Shown here piece after piece: positions 52,914-63,954 of a DNA stretch of 64,000 nucleotides. Made by a program: the position numbers and the translations under genes. The notes beneath the pieces are model-generated. The model was not told the origin of the DNA. It ran no database searches and saw nothing but the letters and a program-made list of their open reading frames with translations. This DNA is from Novosphingobium sp. ERN07 (GTDB lineage: Bacteria; Pseudomonadota; Alphaproteobacteria; Sphingomonadales; Sphingomonadaceae), in contig NZ_JABAID010000004.1 in NCBI RefSeq assembly GCF_012641335.1, positions 46,396-110,395 of the forward strand, read 5' to 3'. Position 1 is the stretch's first letter; each line of letters begins with the position of its first letter.

Positions 52914-54164
52914 ATGGCACTGACAGACACCGCAATCCGCAATGCAAAGCCCCAAGCGAAGCCCTATAAGCTGACCGATGAAAAGGGCCTGTTCCTGCTG
53001 GTCCAGCCATCCGGCGGCAAGCTGTGGCGGTTCAAGTTCCGTGTCGATGGACGCGACGAAGACGGCCAGCCGAAGCGCATCGAAAAGAAGGTGGGCTTTG
53101 GCACCTATCCCGAAGTGAATCTGAAGGACGCACGGCGGATGCGCGACGAAGCGCGCGCCACATTGGCGGCTGGCGTCGATCCTGCCGAGAAGAAGCGCCG
53201 CGAAGCCCATACCGCCAAGATCAGCGCCGCCAATTCTTTCGAAGCGGTGGCCAGCGCATACATTGAAAAGTGCAAGCGTGAAGGCCGTTCGGAAAGGACG
53301 ACGGAGAAACAGGAATGGTTCGTAAAGCTTCTTGACCGCACGGTCGGCACGCGCCCCGTGGCGGAAATCCAGCCATTCGAAATGCTGGAAGCGGTGCGCA
53401 AATATGAATCGACCGGACGCACCGAAACCGCACATCGCGCCTTGCAGTTCGCAAGCCAAGTCTTCCGCTTCGCCATCGCGAACCAGTTGGCACTGTCAGA
53501 CCCCACCCGCGATCTGCGTGGCGCATTGACCGGCCACAAGTCGAAACACTACGCCGCCATTCTCGAACCGAAGAAGGCCGGTGAACTCCTGCGTGCGATC
53601 GACGGGTATGATGGGCACCCTGTCACGCGCTTCGCCCTGCAATTGGCGGCGCTGGTCTTCGTTCGCCCCGGTGAACTGCGCTATGCCGAATGGTCGGAGT
53701 TCGACTTCGACGCCGGGGTCTGGCGGATACCCGCCGAGAAGATGAAGGCACGTTCCGAACACGTCGTGCCGCTGTCACGCCAAGCGCTGGGCGTGCTGGC
53801 CGAAGCGCGCGCCCTTACGGGTGACGGCCAGTATGTCTTCCCGTCGATCCGCACCCACCTTCGCCCGATGTCGGAGAACACCGTCAACGCCGCGCTTCGC
53901 CGTCTGGGCTACTCAAACGACGAAATGACGGGACACGGCTTCCGCGCAATGGCCAGCACGCTCCTGAACGAATCCGGCAAGTGGTCCCCAGATGCGATCG
54001 AACGCGCACTGGCCCACAAGGGAAAGGACGCCGTGCGCGCCGCCTACCATCGCGGCCAGCACTGGCAGGAGCGTGTCGATATGGCGCAATGGTGGGCGGA
54101 CTATCTGGACACCCTGCGGACTGGTGCGGAAGTTGTCCCCTTCCCTAATGCTGCCACCCGCTAG
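52914..54164 (+). CDS. Tyrosine-type integrase (P4-like, DUF4102)
   Basis: A 416-residue integrase. The N-terminal arm-binding DUF4102 domain starts MALTDTAIRNAKPQAKPYKL and contains KGLFLLVQPSGGKLWRFKFR. The catalytic domain has Arg in FVRPGELRYAEWSEF (about residue 250), His-x-x-Arg in GHGFRAMASTLLNE (about 341), His in ALAHKGKDAV and the nucleophile Tyr in RAAYHRGQHW (about 378). It lies 165 bases after tRNA-Phe, its probable target. Confidence 0.95.
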   Translation: MALTDTAIRNAKPQAKPYKLTDEKGLFLLVQPSGGKLWRFKFRVDGRDEDGQPKRIEKKVGFGTYPEVNLKDARRMRDEARATLAAGVDPAEKKRREAHTAKISAANSFEAVASAYIEKCKREGRSERTTEKQEWFVKLLDRTVGTRPVAEIQPFEMLEAVRKYESTGRTETAHRALQFASQVFRFAIANQLALSDPTRDLRGALTGHKSKHYAAILEPKKAGELLRAIDGYDGHPVTRFALQLAALVFVRPGELRYAEWSEFDFDAGVWRIPAEKMKARSEHVVPLSRQALGVLAEARALTGDGQYVFPSIRTHLRPMSENTVNAALRRLGYSNDEMTGHGFRAMASTLLNESGKWSPDAIERALAHKGKDAVRAAYHRGQHWQERVDMAQWWADYLDTLRTGAEVVPFPNAATR

Positions 54165-54196
54165 ACAGCGCTTTCAATAGCCGGAATCATGCGCAT

Positions 54197-54904
54197 GTGG
54201 ACAAGCTCGAACAATCGCAGATTCGCCTTTTACTCGAACACCTGACGGCCCAAAGCCTTGCCTCTTGCGGAAAGAGTCAAAAGCAAATGCACGCCGAACA
54301 TTCGGCAAAGAAAATTATCAGAAGCGGGCATACTATAAAGCGCGCTGTCGAAATCTGCGAGGCCGAAGGACGCGCCTTTATCGCGGCGGCAATAAAACAG
54401 GTGGGTGATGTTGCCAAAAGTCCCGAAGCTTTCGACAAGATTGTCAGCAGTCTGACCGCGCAAACGCGCAACTGGGATGCGCACGTGGCTGAAGCCGTTA
54501 GACTTGCGACGATGGGCGGGCCGCAGCGCTTTGACAGTGCCACAAACGCGGCGGACGAATTGCTGGCCGATTTGAAAATGCGAATATTCCGCGAACTTGA
54601 AATCGAGCGGTTCGGGTTCATCCGCGCGCTGTCTCCGCAAACTCCCCTTCCCTTGCCATCACAAGTTGCCCCGACGCCGACACCACTCAAGAACAGGGGC
54701 GGTAAACCTCTCGCTGCGCACTGGGATGCAATGTGGGCCGATATCGCCGTGCAACTCTACGTTGGCGACCTGACACCGAAATCGCAGAAGCAAATCAAAG
54801 ACGCGATGTTCGCGTGGTTCAATGCCAATAACATCGACGCTGGCGATACCGCCGTAACCGAGCGCGCCCGTCAACTTTGGCATAAGATCGAAGCCGCGCA
54901 GTAG
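54197..54904 (+). CDS. Island protein of unknown function
   Basis: A 235-residue protein starting at a GTG without a clear ribosome binding site, 32 bases after the integrase. The first 130 residues are mainly helical and charged; a proline/threonine linker (TPLPLPSQVAPTPTPLKNRG, about 152-171) precedes a C-terminal helical unit (AHWDAMWADIAVQLYVGDLT-PKSQ) that resembles small stand-alone domains in other integrase-linked islands. No enzyme motif is visible. It lies next to the integrase and may be a regulator or accessory factor. Confidence 0.6.
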   Translation: MDKLEQSQIRLLLEHLTAQSLASCGKSQKQMHAEHSAKKIIRSGHTIKRAVEICEAEGRAFIAAAIKQVGDVAKSPEAFDKIVSSLTAQTRNWDAHVAEAVRLATMGGPQRFDSATNAADELLADLKMRIFRELEIERFGFIRALSPQTPLPLPSQVAPTPTPLKNRGGKPLAAHWDAMWADIAVQLYVGDLTPKSQKQIKDAMFAWFNANNIDAGDTAVTERARQLWHKIEAAQ

Positions 54905-55006
54905 TTTCCGAACCTTTCCGAACCTTACCGCGCGATTCAAACCCGATTCCCGTCGAACTATTCCAGTGCCCGCCAGCACCCGCTGGCACACGCTGGAGCA
55001 ACACCG

Positions 55007-55174
55007 ATGGAACGACTTGCATACTCGATCAACGAAACCGCCCGCGCCCTTAGCCTTGGCCGAACTTCGATTTACGCGATGATCGCAGACGGACGGCTGG
55101 AAGCCTTCAAGCTTGGTCGCCGCACGCTGGTTAAGGTGGAATCTATCCGCCGTCTGGTGGCAGGGCAGGAGTAA
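55007..55174 (+). CDS. Excisionase-like HTH protein (55 residues)
   Basis: MERLAYSINETARALSLGRT, SIYAMIADGRLEAFKLGRRT and LVKVESIRRLVAGQE form a MerR/excisionase-type winged helix-turn-helix domain, with S-x-x-E-x-A-x-x-L-x-x-x-R-x-S/T-I-Y-x-M-I-x-D-G-x-L. GGAG nine bases before the ATG supports expression. It probably bends DNA for excision or controls nearby genes. Confidence 0.88.
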   Translation: MERLAYSINETARALSLGRTSIYAMIADGRLEAFKLGRRTLVKVESIRRLVAGQE

Positions 55175-55179
55175 GGCCG

Positions 55180-55653
55180 ATGCCTGCCCGCCGGGTAAAT
55201 CCCTACCGGGTGAAGCTGCTGCGCACTTACACCGTGGCCGAACTGGCCGCGTGTCTCAAAGTGCACAAGAACACCATCCGTCACTGGCAGAAGATGGGGC
55301 TGGCCACCATCGACAAGGCCCGCCCCGTCCTCTTCCACGGCGAAAGCATTCGGCAGTTTCTCGCAACCCTGAACCAGAAGCGCAAACAGACCTGCGGCCC
55401 CGGCCAGATGTTTTGCCTTCGCTGCCGTGCCCCGCGTGAACCGGCGTTGGGCATGGTCGATTACATCGTCCGCAAACCTTCAAGCGGCAACCTGCGCGCG
55501 ATCTGCGGCACCTGTGGCACCGTCATGCACCGAAGCGCGCGCCGGGATGATCTGGCCCGCATCATGCCCGGTCTGACGGTCCAGACGGTGGAAGCACCGC
55601 TACGCCTAAGTGGGCGTGCTTCCCCTTCCCCCAACTGTGACTTCGAGAAGTGA
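55180..55653 (+). CDS. HTH plus zinc-ribbon protein
   Basis: A 157-residue protein with an N-terminal excisionase-like HTH (YTVAELAACLKVHKNTIRHW, then QKMGLATIDKARPVLFHGES) and a zinc-ribbon pair CLRCRAPREP and CGTCGTVMHRS (C-x2-C...C-x2-C, counting ICGTCG). It lies 5 bases after the small HTH gene and 8 bases before the second recombinase. The trio is likely one module; the protein may help the recombinase or direct it. Confidence 0.8.
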   Translation: MPARRVNPYRVKLLRTYTVAELAACLKVHKNTIRHWQKMGLATIDKARPVLFHGESIRQFLATLNQKRKQTCGPGQMFCLRCRAPREPALGMVDYIVRKPSSGNLRAICGTCGTVMHRSARRDDLARIMPGLTVQTVEAPLRLSGRASPSPNCDFEK

Positions 55654-55661
55654 GACGCAAT

Positions 55662-56798
55662 ATGACCAAACACAATGCCAGCAACGAGCGCGTGAAGCGC
55701 GATTACCTGCAATATCTGAAGGATGCGCGGGGCCGTGACGAAGTGACGATCGACCGCGTGGCGAAGTCACTTGCACGGTTCGAAGAAAGCACCGGGCGCA
55801 AGGATTTCCGCAAATTTCACCGTGAACAGGCGATGGCCTTCAAGCGCCGCATGGCTGAAGCGCGCAACGTCCGCACTGGCGAAACTCTGAGCAAGGCGAC
55901 GGTGCATTCCACCCTGTCCGACTTGAAGGCGTTCTTCGAATGGCTGTCACGCGAACCCGGCTTCCGGCAGAAGATCGCCTTCTCTGATGCCGACTATTTC
56001 AACCTGAGCGAGAAGGACACCGCAATCGCCCGTGCGGTGCGTGAAAAGGCCGTGCCATCGGTTGAACAATTGCAGCATGTGCTGTCGGCCATGCCTGCCA
56101 ACACACTTGTCGAACGCCGTGACCGCGCATTGATCGCCTGCGCTGCCGTTACAGGCGCGCGCGTCAGTGCACTCGCCTCTTTTCGGCTGGGCCACGTCAA
56201 CCTTGTCGGCCACTGGATCGAGCAGGACGCGCGGACGGTGAAGACCAAGTTCAGCAAGACCTTCCGCACGTTCTTCATGCCCGTGGTCGAAGGCGCAGAA
56301 GCCATCCTTGCGCAATGGGTCACCGAACTGCGCGAACAGGAACTGCGCGGCCCGACCGATTACCTGTTCCCCATTACCGAAGTGGGCGTTGGCGAAAATG
56401 GCGAGTTCGAATCAAAGGGCCTTGGCCGCACCGGCTGGACCAACACCAACACGATCCGCGAGGTGTTCCGTCGTGCCTTTGAAGCGGTAGGCCTGCCATA
56501 CTTCAACCCGCATAGCCTGCGCGACATGCTGGTCCGTCACGCGATGTCGATGGGCCTGAACGCCGAACAGATGAAGGCGTGGTCACAAAATCTGGGCCAC
56601 GAGAACGTGATGACGACATTCACCAGCTACGGCCACGTGCCGGTTCACAAGCAGGGGGAGCTGATCCGCCAGACTGGAAGCGAAAGCCCATTGCAGAGCC
56701 TTGCAGACGATCCTGAGTTCGCGGCGCTCTTGCGGAAGATCGCCAGCCGCACGTTCAAGGAAGGAGGCCCGAACCCAAATTCGGAACCGATGCCATGA
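55662..56798 (+). CDS. Tyrosine-type recombinase/integrase
   Basis: A 378-residue recombinase. A SAM-like N-terminal DNA-binding domain (NERVKRDYLQYLKDARGRDE) precedes the catalytic domain: Arg in AAVTGARVSALASFRLGHV (about 165), His-x-x-Arg in PHSLRDMLVRHAMSMG (about 284), GHENVMTTF (His about 313) and Tyr in TSYGHVPVHK (about 323). Unlike the first integrase it has no DUF4102 arm domain. Its last 44 bases overlap the convergent nuclease gene. Confidence 0.92.
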   Translation: MTKHNASNERVKRDYLQYLKDARGRDEVTIDRVAKSLARFEESTGRKDFRKFHREQAMAFKRRMAEARNVRTGETLSKATVHSTLSDLKAFFEWLSREPGFRQKIAFSDADYFNLSEKDTAIARAVREKAVPSVEQLQHVLSAMPANTLVERRDRALIACAAVTGARVSALASFRLGHVNLVGHWIEQDARTVKTKFSKTFRTFFMPVVEGAEAILAQWVTELREQELRGPTDYLFPITEVGVGENGEFESKGLGRTGWTNTNTIREVFRRAFEAVGLPYFNPHSLRDMLVRHAMSMGLNAEQMKAWSQNLGHENVMTTFTSYGHVPVHKQGELIRQTGSESPLQSLADDPEFAALLRKIASRTFKEGGPNPNSEPMP

Positions 56799-57441
56799 TG
56801 GCACTGTCCGGCTCCTCGTCCGCGTCGAAATCCGGCAGACCATTCTCCAGACCGGAAAGCTTTACACCCTTGTAAGCCCAATATTCCATCCCGCTTACAG
56901 TCTTCCAGTCATAACCCATTTGACGCACCACGGCCAACGCGGCTGCGGTTGCGCTCATGGTCTGGCCTTCGAACTGGACCTTACGATCGCTGACGACGGT
57001 GCACGTGATGGCGTCGTCTTTCGTGAACGTCAGTTGCGCGCCCACCGGCACGTTCAAGCTCTTGAAGGTTCGGACTTCGCGGCGCGTGCGGGTCTGTTCG
57101 ATTTCCGCCCGCTCCTTGGCGTCGATGTCCTGTTCCTCGTCCGAGTATTCCACCGGGGCAATGGCCACCAGTTCGATGATCGCCTTGGCAAGGTCGGGAT
57201 TGATCTTGAAGAACTCCCGGTTCTTCCGCGTCCGGTTTTCGCCGAACACAAAGTGCAGGGTGCGTTCAAGCTTTCGGCAGTCCGGCACGCGCGCTGCGAA
57301 GTGAACTTCGAACGGCATGGGCACAGACGTTGTATCGAGCTGCCTCACCCTGTCCGCCACGTCGTCCTGCTGCGTCAGACCGATTTTGACGAACCCCGGC
57401 ATGGCTTCGTTTGTCAGAATGTAGACGAAACCTTCACTCAT
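56755..57441 (-). CDS. GIY-YIG nuclease (T5orf172) with DUF4357 domain
   Basis: A 228-residue protein. The N-terminal T5orf172 domain, GFVYILTNEAMPGFVKIGLT then DRVRQLDTTSVPMPFEVHFA, has the GIY-YIG elements (VYIL, VKIG, Arg) and the catalytic Glu in KLERTLHFVF. The C-terminal part, GAQLTFTKDDAITCTVVSDR through QMGYDWKTVSGMEYWAYKGV, matches DUF4357, a domain common next to restriction systems. It is on the strand opposite the methyltransferases and diverges from them, so it may have its own control. The start at 57441 is preceded only by a weak site. Confidence 0.85.
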   Translation of the reverse strand: MSEGFVYILTNEAMPGFVKIGLTQQDDVADRVRQLDTTSVPMPFEVHFAARVPDCRKLERTLHFVFGENRTRKNREFFKINPDLAKAIIELVAIAPVEYSDEEQDIDAKERAEIEQTRTRREVRTFKSLNVPVGAQLTFTKDDAITCTVVSDRKVQFEGQTMSATAAALAVVRQMGYDWKTVSGMEYWAYKGVKLSGLENGLPDFDADEEPDSAIMASVPNLGSGLLP

Positions 57442-57611
57442 ATTCCAAGAATCCAACCTGCATGTCTGATCGCACCATCGGCGCGACAACCTGCCGAAAG
57501 CAAGAGGCAGCTGAGTTTCACGCACCTCGCGATCCTAAGCTGAAGCCATTCTAGTGCAAAAGCTTGATGCTGGTGGCTTTCATCGCAAGCACACTCGGCT
57601 ATGCTGCCCCT

Positions 57612-58490
57612 ATGTCTTTCGCATCTAGTAGAATCGCGGCTGGTTACAGCCTGGACGATGTGGCGCGGGAGTTTTCCGTGCCGAAGGACGTGGTGCGCGC
57701 TTGGGAATCAGGCGCGCAGAAGGCACCGGTTCAGGTCGCCAATTCGCTGGAGATCATCGGCAGGATGAGCGGCGAGGATATGGTCACGGGTATCAAGCCG
57801 GTCCAGCCGGAGTTTGATGCCATTCGTGACGAAGGGCCGCTTTTCCAGTCGGACAAGCTGATCAAGTCGAAGAAGCGCGTTGCCGACCACGGCGAGGTGT
57901 TCACCCCGCCCTGGCTGGTCGAGAAGATGCTCGATCTGGTGAAGGGTGAGACCGAGCGGATCGACAGCCGCTTTCTGGAACCCGCCTGTGGCAGCGGCAA
58001 CTTCCTCGTGCCGATCCTTCAGCGCAAGCTCGCTGCGGTTGAGGCAAAGTACGGCAAGTCCGATTTTGAAAAGCGCCATCACGCCCTGCAGGCGCTGACC
58101 TGCTGCTATGGTATCGAGCTTCTGGCCGACAACATTGCCGAGTGCCGCGCGAATATGCTCGATGTGTTTGCGCAGTACCTTCGCCTGGACGAGAGTGACG
58201 AGCTTTACCGCGCCGCCAGTCACGTTCTTTCGCTCAACCTGATCCACGGTGACGCGATGACGATGAAGGACGCAGGTGGCGGGCCGATCCTGATCGTCGA
58301 ATGGGGCTATCTTGGCAGGGGCAAGTTTCAGCGCCGCGATTTCCGGCTGGACGTGCTGACCGGCATGGCCAGCTTCCGTGAGGAACGCTCGCTGTTCTCG
58401 CACCTTGGCAGTCACGAGATTTTCAAACCGGCAGAAACCTACCCGGCAATGACCGTGCGCGAACTGGCCGCGCTGGACGCCGCCGCATGA
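57612..58490 (+). CDS. HTH-fused N6-adenine methyltransferase-like subunit lacking NPPY
   Basis: A 292-residue protein. Residues about 8-50 (SYSLDDVAREF-like AAGYSLDDVAREFSVPKDVV) form an HTH, followed by GEVFTPPWLVEKMLDLVKGE and a SAM-binding motif I FLEPACGSGNFLVP (Glu123). YGIELLADNIAECRANMLDV supplies motif II and NLIHGDAMTM motif III. The catalytic (N/D)PPY motif IV, expected soon after, is absent; the chain reads GGPILIVEWGYLGRGKFQRR. It overlaps the second methylase gene (ATGA). It may need that partner for catalysis, or serve as a SAM-binding or DNA-recognition subunit. Confidence 0.8.
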   Translation: MSFASSRIAAGYSLDDVAREFSVPKDVVRAWESGAQKAPVQVANSLEIIGRMSGEDMVTGIKPVQPEFDAIRDEGPLFQSDKLIKSKKRVADHGEVFTPPWLVEKMLDLVKGETERIDSRFLEPACGSGNFLVPILQRKLAAVEAKYGKSDFEKRHHALQALTCCYGIELLADNIAECRANMLDVFAQYLRLDESDELYRAASHVLSLNLIHGDAMTMKDAGGGPILIVEWGYLGRGKFQRRDFRLDVLTGMASFREERSLFSHLGSHEIFKPAETYPAMTVRELAALDAAA

Positions 58491-60089
58491 CAGAGCAGGC
58501 CGCATTCCGGCTGAAAGGCCGCAATCCCGATGTGCTGACGTGCATCGCCAACCTCTCAAACGATGAGGTGTTCACACCGCCTGAGTTTGCCAATCGCATG
58601 CTCGATACCCTGGCGGAGGGCTGGGCAGCGGCGAATGGCGGCGCGAACATCTGGGCGGACAGCAGCGTCACGTTTCTCGATCCCTGCACCAAGTCCGGCG
58701 TCTTCCTGCGCGAGATTGCGACACGACTGATCAATGGGCTGGAAGGCGAATTTCCCCGCCTGCAGGAGCGCGTTGACCATATCCTGACAAAGCAGGTCTT
58801 TGGCATCGGCATCACCCGGCTGACAGCGCTGCTGGCGCGCCGTAGCCTCTATTGTTCCAAGCACGCCGTAGGACCGCATAGCGTCACTAGCGCATTTGGC
58901 GACAACGACGATGGCAACATCTGGTTCGAGCGGACCGCGCACTTGCCAGACGGAGACCGCTGCCTGGTGTGTGGTGCTGGGAAGGTCTTTCTGAAGCGCA
59001 CGGCAGAAGAAGAAAACCACGCTTACGCGTTCATTCACGGAAACGATATAAAAGCCCGTATGCGTGAAATTTTTGGAGACGAAATGCATTTCGATGTGAT
59101 CATTGGCAACCCACCGTATCAATTAGGCGATGGCGGTGGCGGAACTTCTGCAGTGCCCATTTATCAGCATTTTGTGACACAAGCGAAAACGCTAGAGCCG
59201 CGCTTTCTAACAATGGTGATTCCATCGCGCTGGTTTACTGGCGGTAAAGGTTTGGATGAATTTAGAGAGCAGATGCTGTCGGACGGCCGGTGTCGGGCGA
59301 TTGATGACTATTTGAGCGCATCGGATGTATTTCCTGGCGTTGGACTAAAAGGAGGAGTGAGCGTTTTTCTTTGGGACCGTGAATATCACGGCGACTGCGA
59401 AGTCACGACGAATTTCCGGGATTGGCCAACTTCGGTCGCCCGCCGCCCACTTCTTGAAGAAGGAGCAGAGGTTTTCATCCGTTTCAATGAGGGGGTCAGC
59501 ATCCTCAAAAAAGTTATGAAAACGGAGGCCGCAATCGGAGTACGCTTATCAGAAGGTCATCGTTTTGATAGACTTGTTAGCACTCGCAGGCCATTTGGAT
59601 TAGAGTCGACATTTCGAGGAAGGAGTTCTGTTCGGCCCGGCGACCTCGAACTTTTTCAGAAAGGCGGCTTAGCGTACGTCGCACGCAATGAGATCGAAAG
59701 CGGTGCCAATCTAGTGTCTGCTTGGAAATTGTTTGTGGGCTTCGCTGCGCCAGGCACCGGCAACAAAGATACCTACCCTCACAAAGTTATCAGTACTCCG
59801 TTCTTGGGCAAGCCCAACCAGGTATGTACTGAAAGTTACTTAACAATCGGGCCGTTCAAAACCGAATCTCAAGCTAAAAATGCTCTTTCATATCTATCGT
59901 GTCGATTGCCACGCTTTCTGATCCAGCTTCACAAGGCATCGCAGAATACGACCCGCAAGGTTTACACTTTTGTTCCATCGCAAAATTGGGAAACCAAATG
60001 GACAGACGGTAAGCTATATGAAAAGTACGGCCTATCGTCCGACGAGATCGCTTTCATTGAGAGTATCGTTCGGCCAATGAATGATAGCG

Positions 60090-60100
<11 letters not shown>
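58487..60100 (+). CDS. Eco57I-type N6-adenine methyltransferase subunit
   Basis: A 537-residue protein. It has the catalytic motif IV IIGNPPYQLGDGGGG (residues about 207-210), while motif I reads FLDPCTKSGVFLREI, departing from the normal DPACGSG, and the motif II region reads FGIGITRLTALLARRSLYCS, lacking the usual acidic residue. A cysteine pair CLVCGAG lies before NPPY. Residues after about 175 are coded in DNA of about 43-47% GC in the lines I counted, against about 55-62% in flanking genes; this is the target-recognition part in related enzymes. It overlaps the genes on both sides. Confidence 0.85.
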
Positions 60101-62654
<2,554 letters not shown>

Positions 62655-62678
62655 CGGCCACGAGACGAAGGACGGGGC

Positions 62679-63104
62679 ATGCCTAGCTGGATCAAGGAAC
62701 AAGACGGCGTAGAGTGGTTCGACGAGGCGTACACCACCAAGCAGACGAACCAGAAGAAGGCCCAACTGCACAAGAAGGTCGAAGCCGGTAAGCTACGATC
62801 GCTTCCCGGACCCGATGGGAAACCCGCTTGGTACGCCAAGCCCGATGTAGAGCTTCTGCGGGACGCGTTTCTGAAGCGGCAACAGGCGGCGAAGGCCTGG
62901 AAGCCTAGCGACCAGCAACTGGAAGCCAAGCACACCCGTCAGTGGAAAGCCGACGTCGAACGCGATCGCGAGGCACACCGCCGGAACTTCGGCTATACCG
63001 GAGCGCTAGGCCCTGGCCGAGCGAGCGCGATTGCCGCACACCAAGAACGCGTCATGGCCTATGATATCGAGCAGGCGAACAAGAAGAAATCTGACGAGCA
63101 GTAG
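62679..63104 (+). CDS. Small basic HTH-like protein of the restriction locus
   Basis: A 141-residue Lys/Gln-rich protein with AAGGA upstream of the ATG, 24 bases after the helicase gene. VEWFDEAYTTKQTNQKKAQL, HKKVEAGKLRSLPGPDGKPA and WYAKPDVELLRDAFLKRQQA follow the layout of an excisionase-like winged HTH (helix pair, K-L-R-x, wing, W/Y-x-x-x-D/E). The C-terminal half is a charged helix. It may be a regulator or DNA-recognition partner of the system; no close family is recognised. Confidence 0.65.
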   Translation: MPSWIKEQDGVEWFDEAYTTKQTNQKKAQLHKKVEAGKLRSLPGPDGKPAWYAKPDVELLRDAFLKRQQAAKAWKPSDQQLEAKHTRQWKADVERDREAHRRNFGYTGALGPGRASAIAAHQERVMAYDIEQANKKKSDEQ

Positions 63105-63190
63105 CCGTCATATCGCGGCTGCTTCAGTGGCGAACGCTGGCGTTTTTGCATGAACGAAACCGTGGAAAAAATGGGGCAGCACAAATTCGC

Positions 63191-63212
63191 GGGGGGCCAC
63201 ATTGGGGGCCAC
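63191..63212. repeat. Integrase arm-type repeats at the right end
   Basis: GGGGGGCCAC (63191-63200) and TGGGGGCCAC (63203-63212) are 12 bases apart and match the pair at 52862-52883 in sequence, spacing and orientation. They lie 59 bases inside the proposed attR. Confidence 0.65.
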
Positions 63213-63270
63213 GCTAAAAATCACGCTGTATTTTATCTCAATATATCAAATTATTAAGAGTTTTTCGCGG

Positions 63271-63287
63271 TGCCGTCCCCAGCACCA
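63271..63287. other. attR of the island (imperfect copy of the tRNA-Phe 3' end)
   Basis: TGCCGTCCCCAGCACCA repeats the tRNA-Phe 3' end with one base missing. Shortly after, GCCATTTTCACC at 63299-63310 also matches 52799-52810 near the left end. The agreement is imperfect, so the exact edge may lie some bases away. Confidence 0.6.
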
Positions 63288-63954
63288 TAGGGCCACAGGC
63301 CATTTTCACCGGAAACACAAAACCGCCCATAGCTTAATGCCCTTAATCGGGCTGAACGTATGACGGATTTTTGTGCCGAGGTTCCAGAGTCCCAGAAGGC
63401 GCCTGAGCCGTTTTCACCAACGATCAACCTGCGCTCCTTGCCAGCGGGCAGCCAACCGGCAGACGGCGCTGGCGCTGTCTGTATGCACCCCTTATCGGCG
63501 CGGGCACCTCAGCACTACTACAGCGGTACAATTATGGAGCCTGCGTGACGAGCAGACGTAGCAAGGCGTCTGATTTCGCACCCTTGGCTCTTGCGAAAGA
63601 GCCGAACATGCAATGACGCCCCCGAAGCGCCGGTGGAGGCTTACAACGTTGATTCAGCGAATGGAAATGGCGGAGAGGGTGGGATTCGAGATTGTTGCCT
63701 TTTGCATTGAATTATCATCTTTTTTCTATTTAATAATCCATTTACGCCCCCAGATTTGCCCCCAAATTTTTTGGATGCCAGCGGATGAGTATGAACCGTC
63801 TGGCGGTGTGCTAACCTGCAATTCTCGTCGTCCATTCGTGACAAATTCAAGGGCCCATAATTGGTTCACGGCTCGGCTGGAGCGTCGCCCAAATCGCCTC
63901 TAGGCTCAGGATCTGTAATTGCAGAGCTGGGCGGTGTGATCCCTTGAGGGTTTC
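63288..63954. other. Non-coding stretch beyond the island
   Basis: 667 bases without a gene I can support. The short open frames of about 60-100 codons here lack ribosome binding sites and familiar features. The region is AT-rich in places (for example 63716-63745 and 63765-63772) and holds an inverted pair of GCCCCCA repeats at 63746-63764. Confidence 0.5.
63746..63764. repeat. Inverted pair of 12-bp-spaced GCCCCCA repeats
   Basis: GCCCCCA at 63746-63752 and 63758-63764, 12 bases apart. On the other strand this reads TGGGGGC-aaatc-TGGGGGC, the same spacing as the arm repeats of the first island but with a different flanking base pattern. It may be the arm site of a second element. Confidence 0.5.

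Noticed and set aside
57564..57611. Earlier ATG for the HTH-methyltransferase gene (MMLVAF...)
   Set aside because: The HTH fold starts at ATG 57612; the extra 16 residues look like translated promoter sequence.
63360..63903. Short open frames of 60-100 codons past the island
   Set aside because: No ribosome binding sites, no recognisable residues, and AT-rich context; treated as non-coding.
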